A stretch of 11,783 nucleotides of DNA from Desulfurococcales archaeon. Its GTDB lineage: Archaea > Thermoproteota > Thermoprotei_A > Sulfolobales > Desulfurococcaceae. Made by a program: the position numbers and the translations under genes. The stretch spans positions 1-11,783 of the forward strand of contig JALWQP010000118.1 of NCBI GenBank assembly GCA_027083045.1, given 5' to 3'. Shown here in pieces: positions 5,000 through 11,763 of this stretch. The notes under the pieces are model-generated. The model did no database searches. It saw nothing but the letters and a program-made list of their open reading frames with translations, and was not told the DNA's origin. Positions within the stretch are counted from its first letter, which is position 1. Every line of letters starts with the position of its first letter.

Positions 5000-5794
5000 A
5001 TGCTCATACAGAGGCCTATTAGGAGTATTAGTTTAGATAGAATCATTATACATGAGTATTATAATCCATATGAAGAGCCTACTCCAAAGTACCTTGTCCT
5101 AGGCCTGCCCGATGCCGGCCTGGTGGGAGCTATTGCCAGTAGATACTTAGTGACTAGCAAGAACATGAAACTTGTGGGAGAGATAGATTCTCCTGCGCTG
5201 TTCCCTCCTGTAACGGTGGTGCACAAACACACGCCTATGAGCTCAATACAGCTGTATATAAGTGATGATAGAAAAATATTGGTACTGGTCAGCGAGGCCC
5301 CCATACCCGCGCCAGCAGTATATCCACTCTCATACGCAATAATAGAGTATGCTCGCGAAATAGGTATACAATATATTCTCAGCCTATCAGGAATAGCTGT
5401 GCCGAACAGACTACAAATAACTAAGCCTAAGCTCTACTACCTGGCAAGCAATGATAGGTTGGCCGAAGAAGCGGAGAAACTAGGATTCAACAAGCTGGAA
5501 GAAGGCTTCATCGCAGGACCCTACGCAGTCATAATGAAGGAGTCGAGGAGAAGAAATATTAACAATCTCGCAATATTTTCTGAAAGCTTCTTTGACCTAC
5601 CGGATCCAGAGGCTGCAGCAACAACATTGACAGGGCTATCAAAATTCATAGGAATAGAGATCAATGTTGACAAACTACTCGAAGAAGCAGAGCTCCTAAA
5701 ACTACAGACCAGAGAGCTCATGAGACAAACCAAGAAGGCTATGACGGAGATGCAGAAACACTACGAAAAACAAATGCCCCTCATGTATCAGTAG
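5000..5794 (+). CDS. PAC2-family protein, probable proteasome-assembly chaperone-like factor
   Basis: The 264-aa product matches the PAC2 family (archaeal PbaA/PbaB and eukaryotic Pba1/Pba2 relatives, older label 'ATP-grasp superfamily'). Visible family features are the N-terminal YLVLGLPDAGLVGAIAS (31-47), the KILVLVSEAPIP strand (92-103), the helix and strand leading to ILSLSGIAVP (126-135), and GFIAGPYAV (169-177). A charged C-terminal helix follows (about 223-258). The last three residues, Met262-Tyr263-Gln264, fit the hydrophobic-Tyr-any (HbYX) tail that docks into pockets of the 20S proteasome α-ring. Start is ATG with SD GGTGA at 5-nt spacing. Its stop lies 11 nt before hsp20, so the two are probably co-transcribed. 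Proteasome docking is inferred from the tail and the family and is not shown directly. Confidence 0.82.
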   Translation: MLIQRPIRSISLDRIIIHEYYNPYEEPTPKYLVLGLPDAGLVGAIASRYLVTSKNMKLVGEIDSPALFPPVTVVHKHTPMSSIQLYISDDRKILVLVSEAPIPAPAVYPLSYAIIEYAREIGIQYILSLSGIAVPNRLQITKPKLYYLASNDRLAEEAEKLGFNKLEEGFIAGPYAVIMKESRRRNINNLAIFSESFFDLPDPEAAATTLTGLSKFIGIEINVDKLLEEAELLKLQTRELMRQTKKAMTEMQKHYEKQMPLMYQ

Positions 5795-5805
5795 GGGGTG
5801 AGAAC

Positions 5806-6213
5806 ATGAGTTTCGAAGAATTCTTCGAAAAAATTAGGAGGCGGATGAAGGAGATATTTGAGGAAATGGAAGAGGAGCTATCATCAACAAGGACTATGTG
5901 GAGTCCCGATGGAGTACTAGAACCACTTGTATCTTTAACTGCTTATCCCGAACACTACGAGTTGGTTGTGGACTTGCCGTACGGTGATCTAAATGCCCTA
6001 TCAGTAGAGGTAAGGGATAGCTTGTTGACTCTGAGATGCCAGCTTAAGCGCGAAATACGGTTTGAGAAATGGGGCGTCTTTAGAGAAATAAAATTTAGGA
6101 GATACGAAACTTGCGTTAGATTACCGGCGGACGCTGATCCCTCCGGCTTACGGGTTGAGCGTGATCTCACAAGAAACATTATAAGGATAATCATACCCCG
6201 TATAAGAAGATGA
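5806..6213 (+). CDS. hsp20: Small heat-shock protein (Hsp20/α-crystallin family)
   Basis: ATP-independent holdase chaperone of the cytosol, usually oligomeric. The 135-aa product has a short charged N-terminal helix (2-25), then an α-crystallin β-sandwich (about 38-132). Visible elements are LVSLTAYPEHYELVVDLP (41-58) followed by LSVEVRDSLLTL, and FREIKFRRYETCVRLPADAD (residues 92-111), close to the usual F-R-R-F-x-LP-x-x-V/A-D pattern. It is divergent at the end: the A-x-x-x-N-G-V-L signature is replaced by DLTRNIIRII without the glycine, and it stops at PRIRR with no clear I-x-I tail. SD GGGGGTGA lies directly after the PAC2 stop codon, so the two genes form a tight operon. The stop is 7 nt from the stop of the convergent GTPase gene. 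Confidence 0.85.
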   Translation: MSFEEFFEKIRRRMKEIFEEMEEELSSTRTMWSPDGVLEPLVSLTAYPEHYELVVDLPYGDLNALSVEVRDSLLTLRCQLKREIRFEKWGVFREIKFRRYETCVRLPADADPSGLRVERDLTRNIIRIIIPRIRR

Positions 6214-6220
6214 ACCGTTT

Positions 6221-7390
6221 TTACCCTTTAATATGGATCTCTACAATATCACCATCTTCCAGTACATGTTCAAGCCCTGTTCTTTCCCCAGGATACTTTG
6301 CGGAAGGACCCCAGATCTTAGCGTACCTGAAGTTTTTCACGAAGCTCTTATGGATTAGACGGGCAACGTCATATACCGTTGATCCTCTAGGAAGAACTAG
6401 AGGCTTATCTGTGACTGGGCCGTTTGGTTGCTTAGTATACACTCTTATAAGATCAAGCAGTTTGAACAATATTTTACCTAGATCTTCAAACCCTTTTCCA
6501 AGCTTTGCTGAGCCTATAATTATTGGTGTTGAGGGCGTGATCTCGTGAAGCCTATATGCCGCCTCCCTTGCCCTTGCTAGATTGATGTCTGCCTTATTGA
6601 TTACTATTATGCTTGGCTTATACACTCTGCTCTCGAAGATCGCTTGTTCGACATCGTCAAGCGATACTTCGCCATATATTTTGACATGAGCACTATATAT
6701 TCTGTATTCCTCAAGTAGCTTCCGCACATCATCTATTGTACCATCCAATAATCGTCCCATCAGCGTAACTCTTATGCCTGTTTTTCCAAGCCTTTCTTTT
6801 TCTATGACGACCCTCCCCCGGGGCTTGTACAGGAGTATTCCGGATTCCTCAAACAGTCTTCTGAGCTCCAAGTAGTCTTTGACGGGATCACGTGTTATAT
6901 CCAACACTATTATGACGGCGTCAGCATTCCTCACAAGCCCTATAACCCTGTTGTTCCATGGCCCCCCATTGCTCATAATCGGCGGTGTATCGACGAGCTG
7001 GAAATATATATCCTTATACTGGAGCATGCCGGGCACAGGAAACCTAGTTGACATAGGATAATCCGCTATACGTGTTCTAGCACCAGTAAGTGTTTTGAGA
7101 AGGAGACTCTTCCCGGTATTTGGCGGGCCAACAATCACTGCTTGTGCAGCACCTTCCTTTTCGACGAAGAAGCTGATTCCTCTACCGATCTTCTTCCGTC
7201 TCCGCTCCTCTATCTCTTCTCGGAGCTCTGCAAGTCTTCTCGTCGCCCACAGCCTAAGATTAGCTGTTCCCTTGTGTTTAGGCACAGCTGCAAGAAATTC
7301 CTCAAGAGCCCTGATCTTCTCCTCGGGGGTTTTCGCCTCCATAACCTTTATCCATTTAGCTCTTGCCTCTGCAGGAAGATTAGCAGGCAC
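6221..7390 (-). CDS. DRG-family (Obg/HflX class) GTPase with C-terminal TGS domain
   Basis: Translation-factor-type GTPase, 389 aa, presumably ribosome-associated. The order is: N-terminal charged helical region (about 6-68), then the G domain with G1 GPPNTGKS (88-95), G2 Thr115 in YPMSTRFPVPG, G3 DTPP (134-137), G4 NKAD (265-268) and G5 SAK (294-296). An insertion (about 186-250) carries LLEEYRIYSAHVKI, typical of the extra domain of DRG proteins. A TGS domain ends the protein (about 315-388, ending GDIVEIHIK). It is odd in G3, which lacks the usual DTPG/EGA sequence (Gly to Pro), so hydrolysis or switch behaviour may differ from canonical DRG. Start is GTG with a perfect GGTGATC SD five bases upstream. 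It is the last gene of the leftward operon, 24 nt after rnhB. Confidence 0.85.
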   Translation of the reverse strand: MPANLPAEARAKWIKVMEAKTPEEKIRALEEFLAAVPKHKGTANLRLWATRRLAELREEIEERRRKKIGRGISFFVEKEGAAQAVIVGPPNTGKSLLLKTLTGARTRIADYPMSTRFPVPGMLQYKDIYFQLVDTPPIMSNGGPWNNRVIGLVRNADAVIIVLDITRDPVKDYLELRRLFEESGILLYKPRGRVVIEKERLGKTGIRVTLMGRLLDGTIDDVRKLLEEYRIYSAHVKIYGEVSLDDVEQAIFESRVYKPSIIVINKADINLARAREAAYRLHEITPSTPIIIGSAKLGKGFEDLGKILFKLLDLIRVYTKQPNGPVTDKPLVLPRGSTVYDVARLIHKSFVKNFRYAKIWGPSAKYPGERTGLEHVLEDGDIVEIHIKG

Positions 7391-7414
7391 TCAGATCACC
7401 GATTCCCATCTATG

Positions 7415-8146
7415 TTATTGTTTTGAGATAATGTAGTCAAGGATGCTTTTCTGGGCTGTTTTCTCTCTTAGAGGCTTGGCCTGTTTCTTAATAAACCAGG
7501 AAGGCGCTAATGAGCTTAGCGTCGACCAGGTCTGCCTAACCATTCTAGGTGGCGGACTCTCTTTGGTCTTATATTCCAAGACTATCCATTCTCTGGTTCT
7601 AGGATCAGATGGGTAGCCGCTGCCAAAATCACCTAATATTCTACGAGCTGGCTCGAGATTTAGGTCTCTAATATGTTTGGCTACTATGCTTGCGGCCGAT
7701 ACAGCGATGTATTTCGAGTCAGCCTTTGGCTCGACAATAAGCTTGGCGTTCGGGGTTATCTCCTTGATCTTCCCTGGGAGGATTTTCTGCCAACCCTTTA
7801 TCTCATCTATGATAATACTCGTGATCTCTTTTCCTCCAGTAATTAATGATATGATCTTGAGAAGGTAAACTATTCTCTCAAGGAGGAGCCTGTTCAAGTT
7901 AAAACTATCTATTTCCTCTGGGGTAATGTGGCTAGACACTATAGTTACACTGTTTTCGATTATTGGGAGAAAGAGCTGAGCCCTTATATGAGGGTTAAGC
8001 TCCTTGCTGTCCTTAATCTTTAGCTCTTTGAGTTTTTCAAGAGCTTTACTTTCAAACGCTGCTGCGACGAGGATCATATCCCCTATTATTGGCCCTCTTC
8101 CAGCCTCGTCTATTCCCACGATCAGGCCATGTATATCTTTGCCCAT
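7415..8146 (-). CDS. rnhB: Ribonuclease HII
   Basis: Cleaves RNA in RNA-DNA hybrids and at single ribonucleotides in DNA, using two metal ions. The 243-aa product shows the type 2 signature GIDEAGRGP (11-19) with catalytic Asp13-Glu14, Asp114 in IIIDEIKG, and Asp143 in KADSKYIAVSAASIVAK, the complete DEDD-type set. DFGSGYPSDPRTREWI (173-188) is also typical of archaeal members. The C-terminal tail AQKSILDYI (231-239) fits a PCNA-interacting (PIP) box: Gln232, Ile235, Tyr238, Ile239. Start is ATG with SD GGTGAT 8 nt upstream. The first 25 bases overlap the end of the TIM-barrel gene, indicating translational coupling. Confidence 0.95.
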   Translation of the reverse strand: MGKDIHGLIVGIDEAGRGPIIGDMILVAAAFESKALEKLKELKIKDSKELNPHIRAQLFLPIIENSVTIVSSHITPEEIDSFNLNRLLLERIVYLLKIISLITGGKEITSIIIDEIKGWQKILPGKIKEITPNAKLIVEPKADSKYIAVSAASIVAKHIRDLNLEPARRILGDFGSGYPSDPRTREWIVLEYKTKESPPPRMVRQTWSTLSSLAPSWFIKKQAKPLREKTAQKSILDYIISKQ

Positions 8147-8979
8147 GAAATTGCATCACCAATATTTTTAGCAATAGTGTTCAAATTAATCCTCAAATTT
8201 CTACTTCTAAACACTTCAAATACTATGTTTTTCGGATCTAGCTTCGATATTATTTTAAATACCTGTTTAAAGTCAAGAAATCCTTCACCTATAAGCAGGT
8301 GTTCACGGCCGTGTTCGTCAACGTCATGTACATGTATAACGGGCACACTGATCCCGCCTATGGACTCCACAACATCTTTTAGATAAGTGTAGAAGTCCTC
8401 ATAATATCCTGAAAGATATCTCTTGTACCTACTTGCTAAATGACCTATGTCGAGACATAGTCCAACGTGATCAAGGCCTTCAAGGGTTGCGGCTAGATCT
8501 CCTGGCTCAGCACCTATTCCTCCAACTAGGTTCTCAACAACGATCATTACGTTGTGATTACCGAGATTAAGTTTCCGTGTGAGCTCCTTTATGTTTTCTC
8601 TGAATTTAGTTAATGCCTCTTTTCGATTATCAGATATATCAAGACGTTGCATAGTTAGAGGATGTACAACAATATATGAGGATACCTCGTTGATTAGATC
8701 ATTAACTGATCTTAATATAACTTCTATCGACGCTCTACCTATTTCTCCATAAGGCGACGCTAAAATAATATCTCTCCATGGTGCATGGAGATTAATATGC
8801 ATGTTATTCTGTTTCGCTAATGCAATCAACTTTTGTAATTTGCACGATTCTTTGAATGGCCATGGATAATCAATAGACAGCTCTATCATATTAATTCCAT
8901 ATGCTAATAGGTTGTTAAGACCGCAAGCTAGATCTTCGCTTACGTTGCCCAACCAGATAGGTATCCCGATGTTGATCAA
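8122..8979 (-). CDS. Endonuclease IV / xylose isomerase-type TIM-barrel protein
   Basis: The 285-aa product belongs to the AP endonuclease 2 superfamily (metal-dependent TIM barrels). Candidate metal ligands fall in the right order along the strands: His65 (NLHAPW), His106 (VVHPL), Glu149 (VVENL), Asp177 and His180 (CLDIGH), His216 and His218 (IHVHDVD), His227 (REHLLIGEG) and Glu255 (FEVFR). This is close to the three-metal set of endonuclease IV, though sugar-phosphate isomerases share much of it. The start is TTG at 8979; the nearest in-frame ATG is residue 31, past β-strand 1. The SD-like GGTGGTG is at the end of the preceding gene. It ends 25 nt inside rnhB, so a DNA-repair role is suggested by context. 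A sugar isomerase or epimerase role remains possible. Confidence 0.75.
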   Translation of the reverse strand: MINIGIPIWLGNVSEDLACGLNNLLAYGINMIELSIDYPWPFKESCKLQKLIALAKQNNMHINLHAPWRDIILASPYGEIGRASIEVILRSVNDLINEVSSYIVVHPLTMQRLDISDNRKEALTKFRENIKELTRKLNLGNHNVMIVVENLVGGIGAEPGDLAATLEGLDHVGLCLDIGHLASRYKRYLSGYYEDFYTYLKDVVESIGGISVPVIHVHDVDEHGREHLLIGEGFLDFKQVFKIISKLDPKNIVFEVFRSRNLRINLNTIAKNIGDAISWAKIYMA

Positions 8980-8987
8980 CGGTTGTG

Positions 8988-9320
8988 TTACACCACCTTT
9001 TGTATTTTGTTCTTCTTAGCTATACGTAATATATATTCAATAGTCTTAGAATTACCAATAACGACTACTCTGTCGGGTCTGTTCATCACCAAGAGTTTTA
9101 GAGCGTTTTCTTCTGGGAAGTTCTCATTGAACACATAATATTTGATTTTAGGAGCGATTCTCCTTAAAGCCCCGATCATTTTACCTATATTTGTTGCATT
9201 GATTCGGTCTGTTATAACTATTATTTCAGAATTTTTATGTGACAGTATTACTTTCTTCAATACATCAATGTTCTTCCCGCCAATCAATATCATTATCTTT
9301 TCATTCATACATGTCATCAC
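8988..9320 (-). CDS. Small Rossmann-like protein of unknown function
   Basis: I do not recognise a family. The 110-aa sequence alternates short hydrophobic strands and helices: strands at about 9-14 (IMILIG), 33-37 (IIVIT), 59-64 (IKYYVF) and 84-89 (RVVVIG), with helices between. This suggests a small α/β fold. It ends at QKVV, just where a fifth strand would begin, so it is a minimal or truncated version. The start is uncertain: GTG at 9320, ATG at 9317 or ATG at 9308. The ATG at 9308 has GAGTGAT upstream as a possible SD, and a TATA box at 9345-9355 predicts a start near 9323, so the leader is almost absent. It is first in the leftward operon, 8 nt before the TIM-barrel gene. Base composition is more AT-rich than its neighbours. 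Confidence 0.7.
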   Translation of the reverse strand: MMTCMNEKIMILIGGKNIDVLKKVILSHKNSEIIVITDRINATNIGKMIGALRRIAPKIKYYVFNENFPEENALKLLVMNRPDRVVVIGNSKTIEYILRIAKKNKIQKVV

Positions 9321-9344
9321 TCAATCGATTTTCCTGGACAGCAG

Positions 9345-9355
9345 TATATTTAAAG
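9345..9355 (-). promoter_or_regulatory. TATA box of the leftward operon
   Basis: Read on the minus strand this is CTTTAAATATA, a good archaeal TATA box about 27 nt before base 9323, just ahead of the candidate starts of the 110-aa gene. It is the best promoter for the four-gene leftward operon. Confidence 0.5.
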
Positions 9356-9383
9356 CAACGTTATAGGGGATAATAGAAGTAAT

Positions 9384-9393
9384 CTTTAATAAA
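9384..9393 (+). promoter_or_regulatory. TATA box of the acidic-protein gene
   Basis: CTTTAATAAA predicts a start near 9415, leaving a leader of about 15 nt with the SD-like GGGGAGAG before ATG 9430. It forms a divergent pair with the leftward promoter at 9345-9355. Confidence 0.45.
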
Positions 9394-9429
9394 ACTCATT
9401 CTACCGAAGAAACAATTAAGGGGAGAGCG

Positions 9430-9810
9430 ATGATAGACGAGCTCATAAAATTGCTAGAAGATAGGGACTTAAAGGTAAAGAAGCAGAAAGGAACTATTAG
9501 GGCCACCCATCAATCACTGCCTGTAACATTAGTTATAACGCTACGTGAGAAAAACAGAGTCGCAAAGATAACGATCGAGCCCGGCGATGAGCTATCAGAT
9601 GTTCTAGCTGATCTCATTGAAAGTGGTGAAGATGTAGAAATACTTGTAGATGATGTTTTGAGCGAGATCCGGGACATAGCGATCGAGGCGGGACAGCTGC
9701 TGGAAAAGATGGGATATAAAGTTGAATGGGCGCTAAGAGAAGGCGAAAATGATGTGAGAGATGCCCTTGAAGATGTGCTTGAAGAATATGAGTTCGAAGA
9801 AGAAGAATAA
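9430..9810 (+). CDS. Acidic conserved-looking protein of unknown function
   Basis: The 126-aa product is not recognised. It has an N-terminal helix (2-11), a basic β-rich stretch (about 14-50, with KVKKQKGTIRATHQ and the strands TLVITL and AKITIE), then a strongly acidic helical half. The helices lie at about 54-66, 73-96 and 106-121, ending in Glu-Phe-Glu-Glu-Glu-Glu. No signal peptide, membrane helix, cysteine or catalytic motif is visible, so it is probably a small cytosolic binding protein. ATG with GGGGAGAG a few bases upstream. It stands alone, divergent from the leftward operon, with a T-tract at 9838-9842 downstream as a possible terminator. Confidence 0.8.
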   Translation: MIDELIKLLEDRDLKVKKQKGTIRATHQSLPVTLVITLREKNRVAKITIEPGDELSDVLADLIESGEDVEILVDDVLSEIRDIAIEAGQLLEKMGYKVEWALREGENDVRDALEDVLEEYEFEEEE

Positions 9811-9922
9811 ATGAAAGAAGTGTTTTAAGACTAATATATTTTTGTAGCTAAATGTTTTAGGATACGAGTCATGTTTTTATTGGTAGAGACACGATATACG
9901 TCCATGATAGCAACGATTCTTT

Positions 9923-9933
9923 GTTTTAAAATA
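9923..9933 (+). promoter_or_regulatory. Proximal TATA box of glmM
   Basis: GTTTTAAAATA lies 28 nt before ATG 9956, which predicts a leaderless transcript starting close to that ATG. Yet a strong SD GAGGTGA (9943-9949) is present, which would only be transcribed from a more distal promoter, such as TAATATATTTT (9832-9842). Two modes of expression are possible. Confidence 0.4.
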
Positions 9934-9955
9934 CCTTATTAAGAGGTGAATGATC

Positions 9956-11329
9956 ATGGGAAAGCTTTTCGGGACAGATGGAGTGCGCGGAATAGTTAAC
10001 AAAGAGTTGACGCCGGAACTAGCCCTTAGACTAGGACGTGCCATAGGGACATTCTTTGGTCCTGGGAAAAAGCTTCTTGTTGGCAGGGACATTAGGGTAG
10101 GCGGGGAAATGATAAAGGCTGCTGTGATCTCCGGTCTTCTAAGTACTGGTGTCTATGTATACGATGCTGGCCTAGCACCCACACCCGCCATACAATATGT
10201 TGTAAAAAAGAGAGGATTTGATGGTGGAGTGATAATAACGGCAAGCCATAACCCCCCAGGATACAATGGTATAAAAGTGATCTGGCATGATGGAATAGAG
10301 CTTCCAAGAGACAAGGAGAAAGAAGTTGAAGAAATATATTTTGAGGGAAGATTTAACAGTGTCTCATGGCGGGAAGTGCCCCGCGAAGTAAAGCTATTCC
10401 CGTACGTCAACGACATATATGTTGATGCAGTCGTCAAACATGTAGATGCGGACTTGATAGGTAAAAGAGGCTTCACAATAGCTATTGACCCTGCAAACAG
10501 TGTCGGAGCATTAACGTCTCCTAGAATAGCTCAAAAGCTAGGTGTGAAGGTAATTACAATTAATGGGGATCTTAACCCACTATTTCCCGGAAGGAATCCT
10601 GAACCTACACCAGAAAATCTAGAATCAACCGCTAAAGCAGTAGCATCTATGGGTGTGGATTTCGGTCTTGCTCATGATGGTGATGCAGATAGAGCAATAG
10701 TCATCGATGATAAGGGCAGGGTACAATGGGGCGACAGAACAGCAATTCTATTAGCTAGATACCTGCTCGAGAAACACCCCGATATTCCGAGAAAAGTATA
10801 CACAGCTGTGTCTTCAAGCACGTTGATCGAGAATGTTCTGAGACCCTATGGCGTAGAAGTCGTGTGGCTAAAGGTAGGCGCCATAGACATTGCCAGAGAA
10901 ATGCAGAGACGTGGCGATGCGCTTTGTGGATTCGAGGAGAACGGTGGATTCATGTATCCGCCGCACCAGCTTGTAAGAGATGGTGGAATGACGCTGGCTC
11001 TGCTTCTCGAAATGCTAGCCAAGGATAAGAGAAAGATATCAGAACTATACGACGAGCTACCACAGTGGCACCTGATAAAGACAAAGATACATATGGATAG
11101 ACAAACAGCTCTAAAGATCGTGGAAAGGGTGAAAGAACATTTTAAGAACTATAGGCTCATAACGATCGATGGCGTCAAGGTAATTGCAGAAGATTTCTGG
11201 CTATTAGTAAGACCGAGCGGGACGGAGCCTTTGCTTAGAATAATGCTTGAAGCAAAGGATAAAGAGTTAGCTGAAGAATTACTAGAAACGGTTAAAACCC
11301 TGATCAGCGAGGTGCTCGGAAAACAATGA
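9956..11329 (+). CDS. glmM: Phosphoglucosamine mutase / phosphohexomutase
   Basis: α-D-phosphohexomutase that moves phosphate between C6 and C1 of glucosamine, and in archaea sometimes of glucose or mannose phosphates, feeding UDP-GlcNAc and glycan synthesis. With this start it is 457 aa, normal for the family. The four active-site loops are present: phosphoserine Ser97 in TASHNPPGYNGIK (95-107), metal loop DGDADR (241-246), sugar loop GFEENGG (325-331) and phosphate loop RPSGTEP (419-425). The ATG at 9956 is chosen over ATG 9950 because SD GAGGTGA ends directly before 9950 but lies 6 nt before 9956, and the family begins with MGKLFGTDGVRG. Its stop overlaps the next gene. Substrate choice among glucosamine, glucose and mannose cannot be settled from sequence. 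Confidence 0.9.
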   Translation: MGKLFGTDGVRGIVNKELTPELALRLGRAIGTFFGPGKKLLVGRDIRVGGEMIKAAVISGLLSTGVYVYDAGLAPTPAIQYVVKKRGFDGGVIITASHNPPGYNGIKVIWHDGIELPRDKEKEVEEIYFEGRFNSVSWREVPREVKLFPYVNDIYVDAVVKHVDADLIGKRGFTIAIDPANSVGALTSPRIAQKLGVKVITINGDLNPLFPGRNPEPTPENLESTAKAVASMGVDFGLAHDGDADRAIVIDDKGRVQWGDRTAILLARYLLEKHPDIPRKVYTAVSSSTLIENVLRPYGVEVVWLKVGAIDIAREMQRRGDALCGFEENGGFMYPPHQLVRDGGMTLALLLEMLAKDKRKISELYDELPQWHLIKTKIHMDRQTALKIVERVKEHFKNYRLITIDGVKVIAEDFWLLVRPSGTEPLLRIMLEAKDKELAEELLETVKTLISEVLGKQ

Positions 11330-11751
11330 TGCGCTACTGGGCGCTCGACCTCATACGATGCCTTGGCTGTAAACACTATCCTTTGGAAATAATTGTATTT
11401 GAGAAAGAAATTCAAGAGAACATTGATACTTCCGATATCGAGAAACCTCTCTGTAAGAACTACTGTGCATATAAGAGACAACCAGTAAAACCAGGCACAG
11501 ACTATCCTTGCGACGAATGCTTGAAAATGGGGATAAAGACTGGCATTATCTATTGTCCAAAGTGTCTTAGATGGTACCCCATACGTGATGGCATACTCAT
11601 AATGTTGCCTGATAGGAAGAGAAAGAAAGCATCTGATATTGAGTTCCTACGTGCATATGCTGATAAAATACCGAAGTATATTCTTCGAGAAGGAAAACCA
11701 TATAATTTGTCATCTGAGACAAGTGTTGCCATGGATGAAGGAACCCAATAA
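11326..11751 (+). CDS. trm112: Trm112-like zinc protein (methyltransferase-activating subunit)
   Basis: Trm112 proteins activate several methyltransferases that modify tRNA and translation factors. The 141-aa product has the family's N-terminal LIRCLGCKHYPLE (9-21, Cys12 and Cys15) and C-terminal IIYCPKCLRWYPIRDGILIMLPD (74-96, Cys77 and Cys80), together one zinc site. Between them a helical insertion adds Cys43, Cys47, Cys62 and Cys65, enough for a second metal site. Short archaeal and bacterial forms lack the insertion, so this is a long version. A charged tail (97-141) follows. The ATG overlaps the glmM stop by 4 nt (ATGA); ATG 11329 is an equally coupled alternative. SD GAGGTG is at 11309-11314. 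Coupling to glmM is typical of crenarchaeal operon packing and does not imply a shared pathway. Confidence 0.8.
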   Translation: MMRYWALDLIRCLGCKHYPLEIIVFEKEIQENIDTSDIEKPLCKNYCAYKRQPVKPGTDYPCDECLKMGIKTGIIYCPKCLRWYPIRDGILIMLPDRKRKKASDIEFLRAYADKIPKYILREGKPYNLSSETSVAMDEGTQ

Positions 11752-11753
11752 TT

Positions 11754-11763
11754 CTTTTAAAGT
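11754..11763 (+). promoter_or_regulatory. TATA-like sequence at the right edge
   Basis: CTTTTAAAGT followed by TATATAG, lying after the trm112 stop. It could be the promoter of a gene beyond the window, or the T-run in it could end the glmM-trm112 transcript. Confidence 0.25.

Noticed and set aside
9811..9955. Possible small RNA between the acidic-protein gene and glmM
   Set aside because: The gap is AT-rich, shows no GC-rich stem or C/D boxes, and is explained by a T-tract and TATA boxes.
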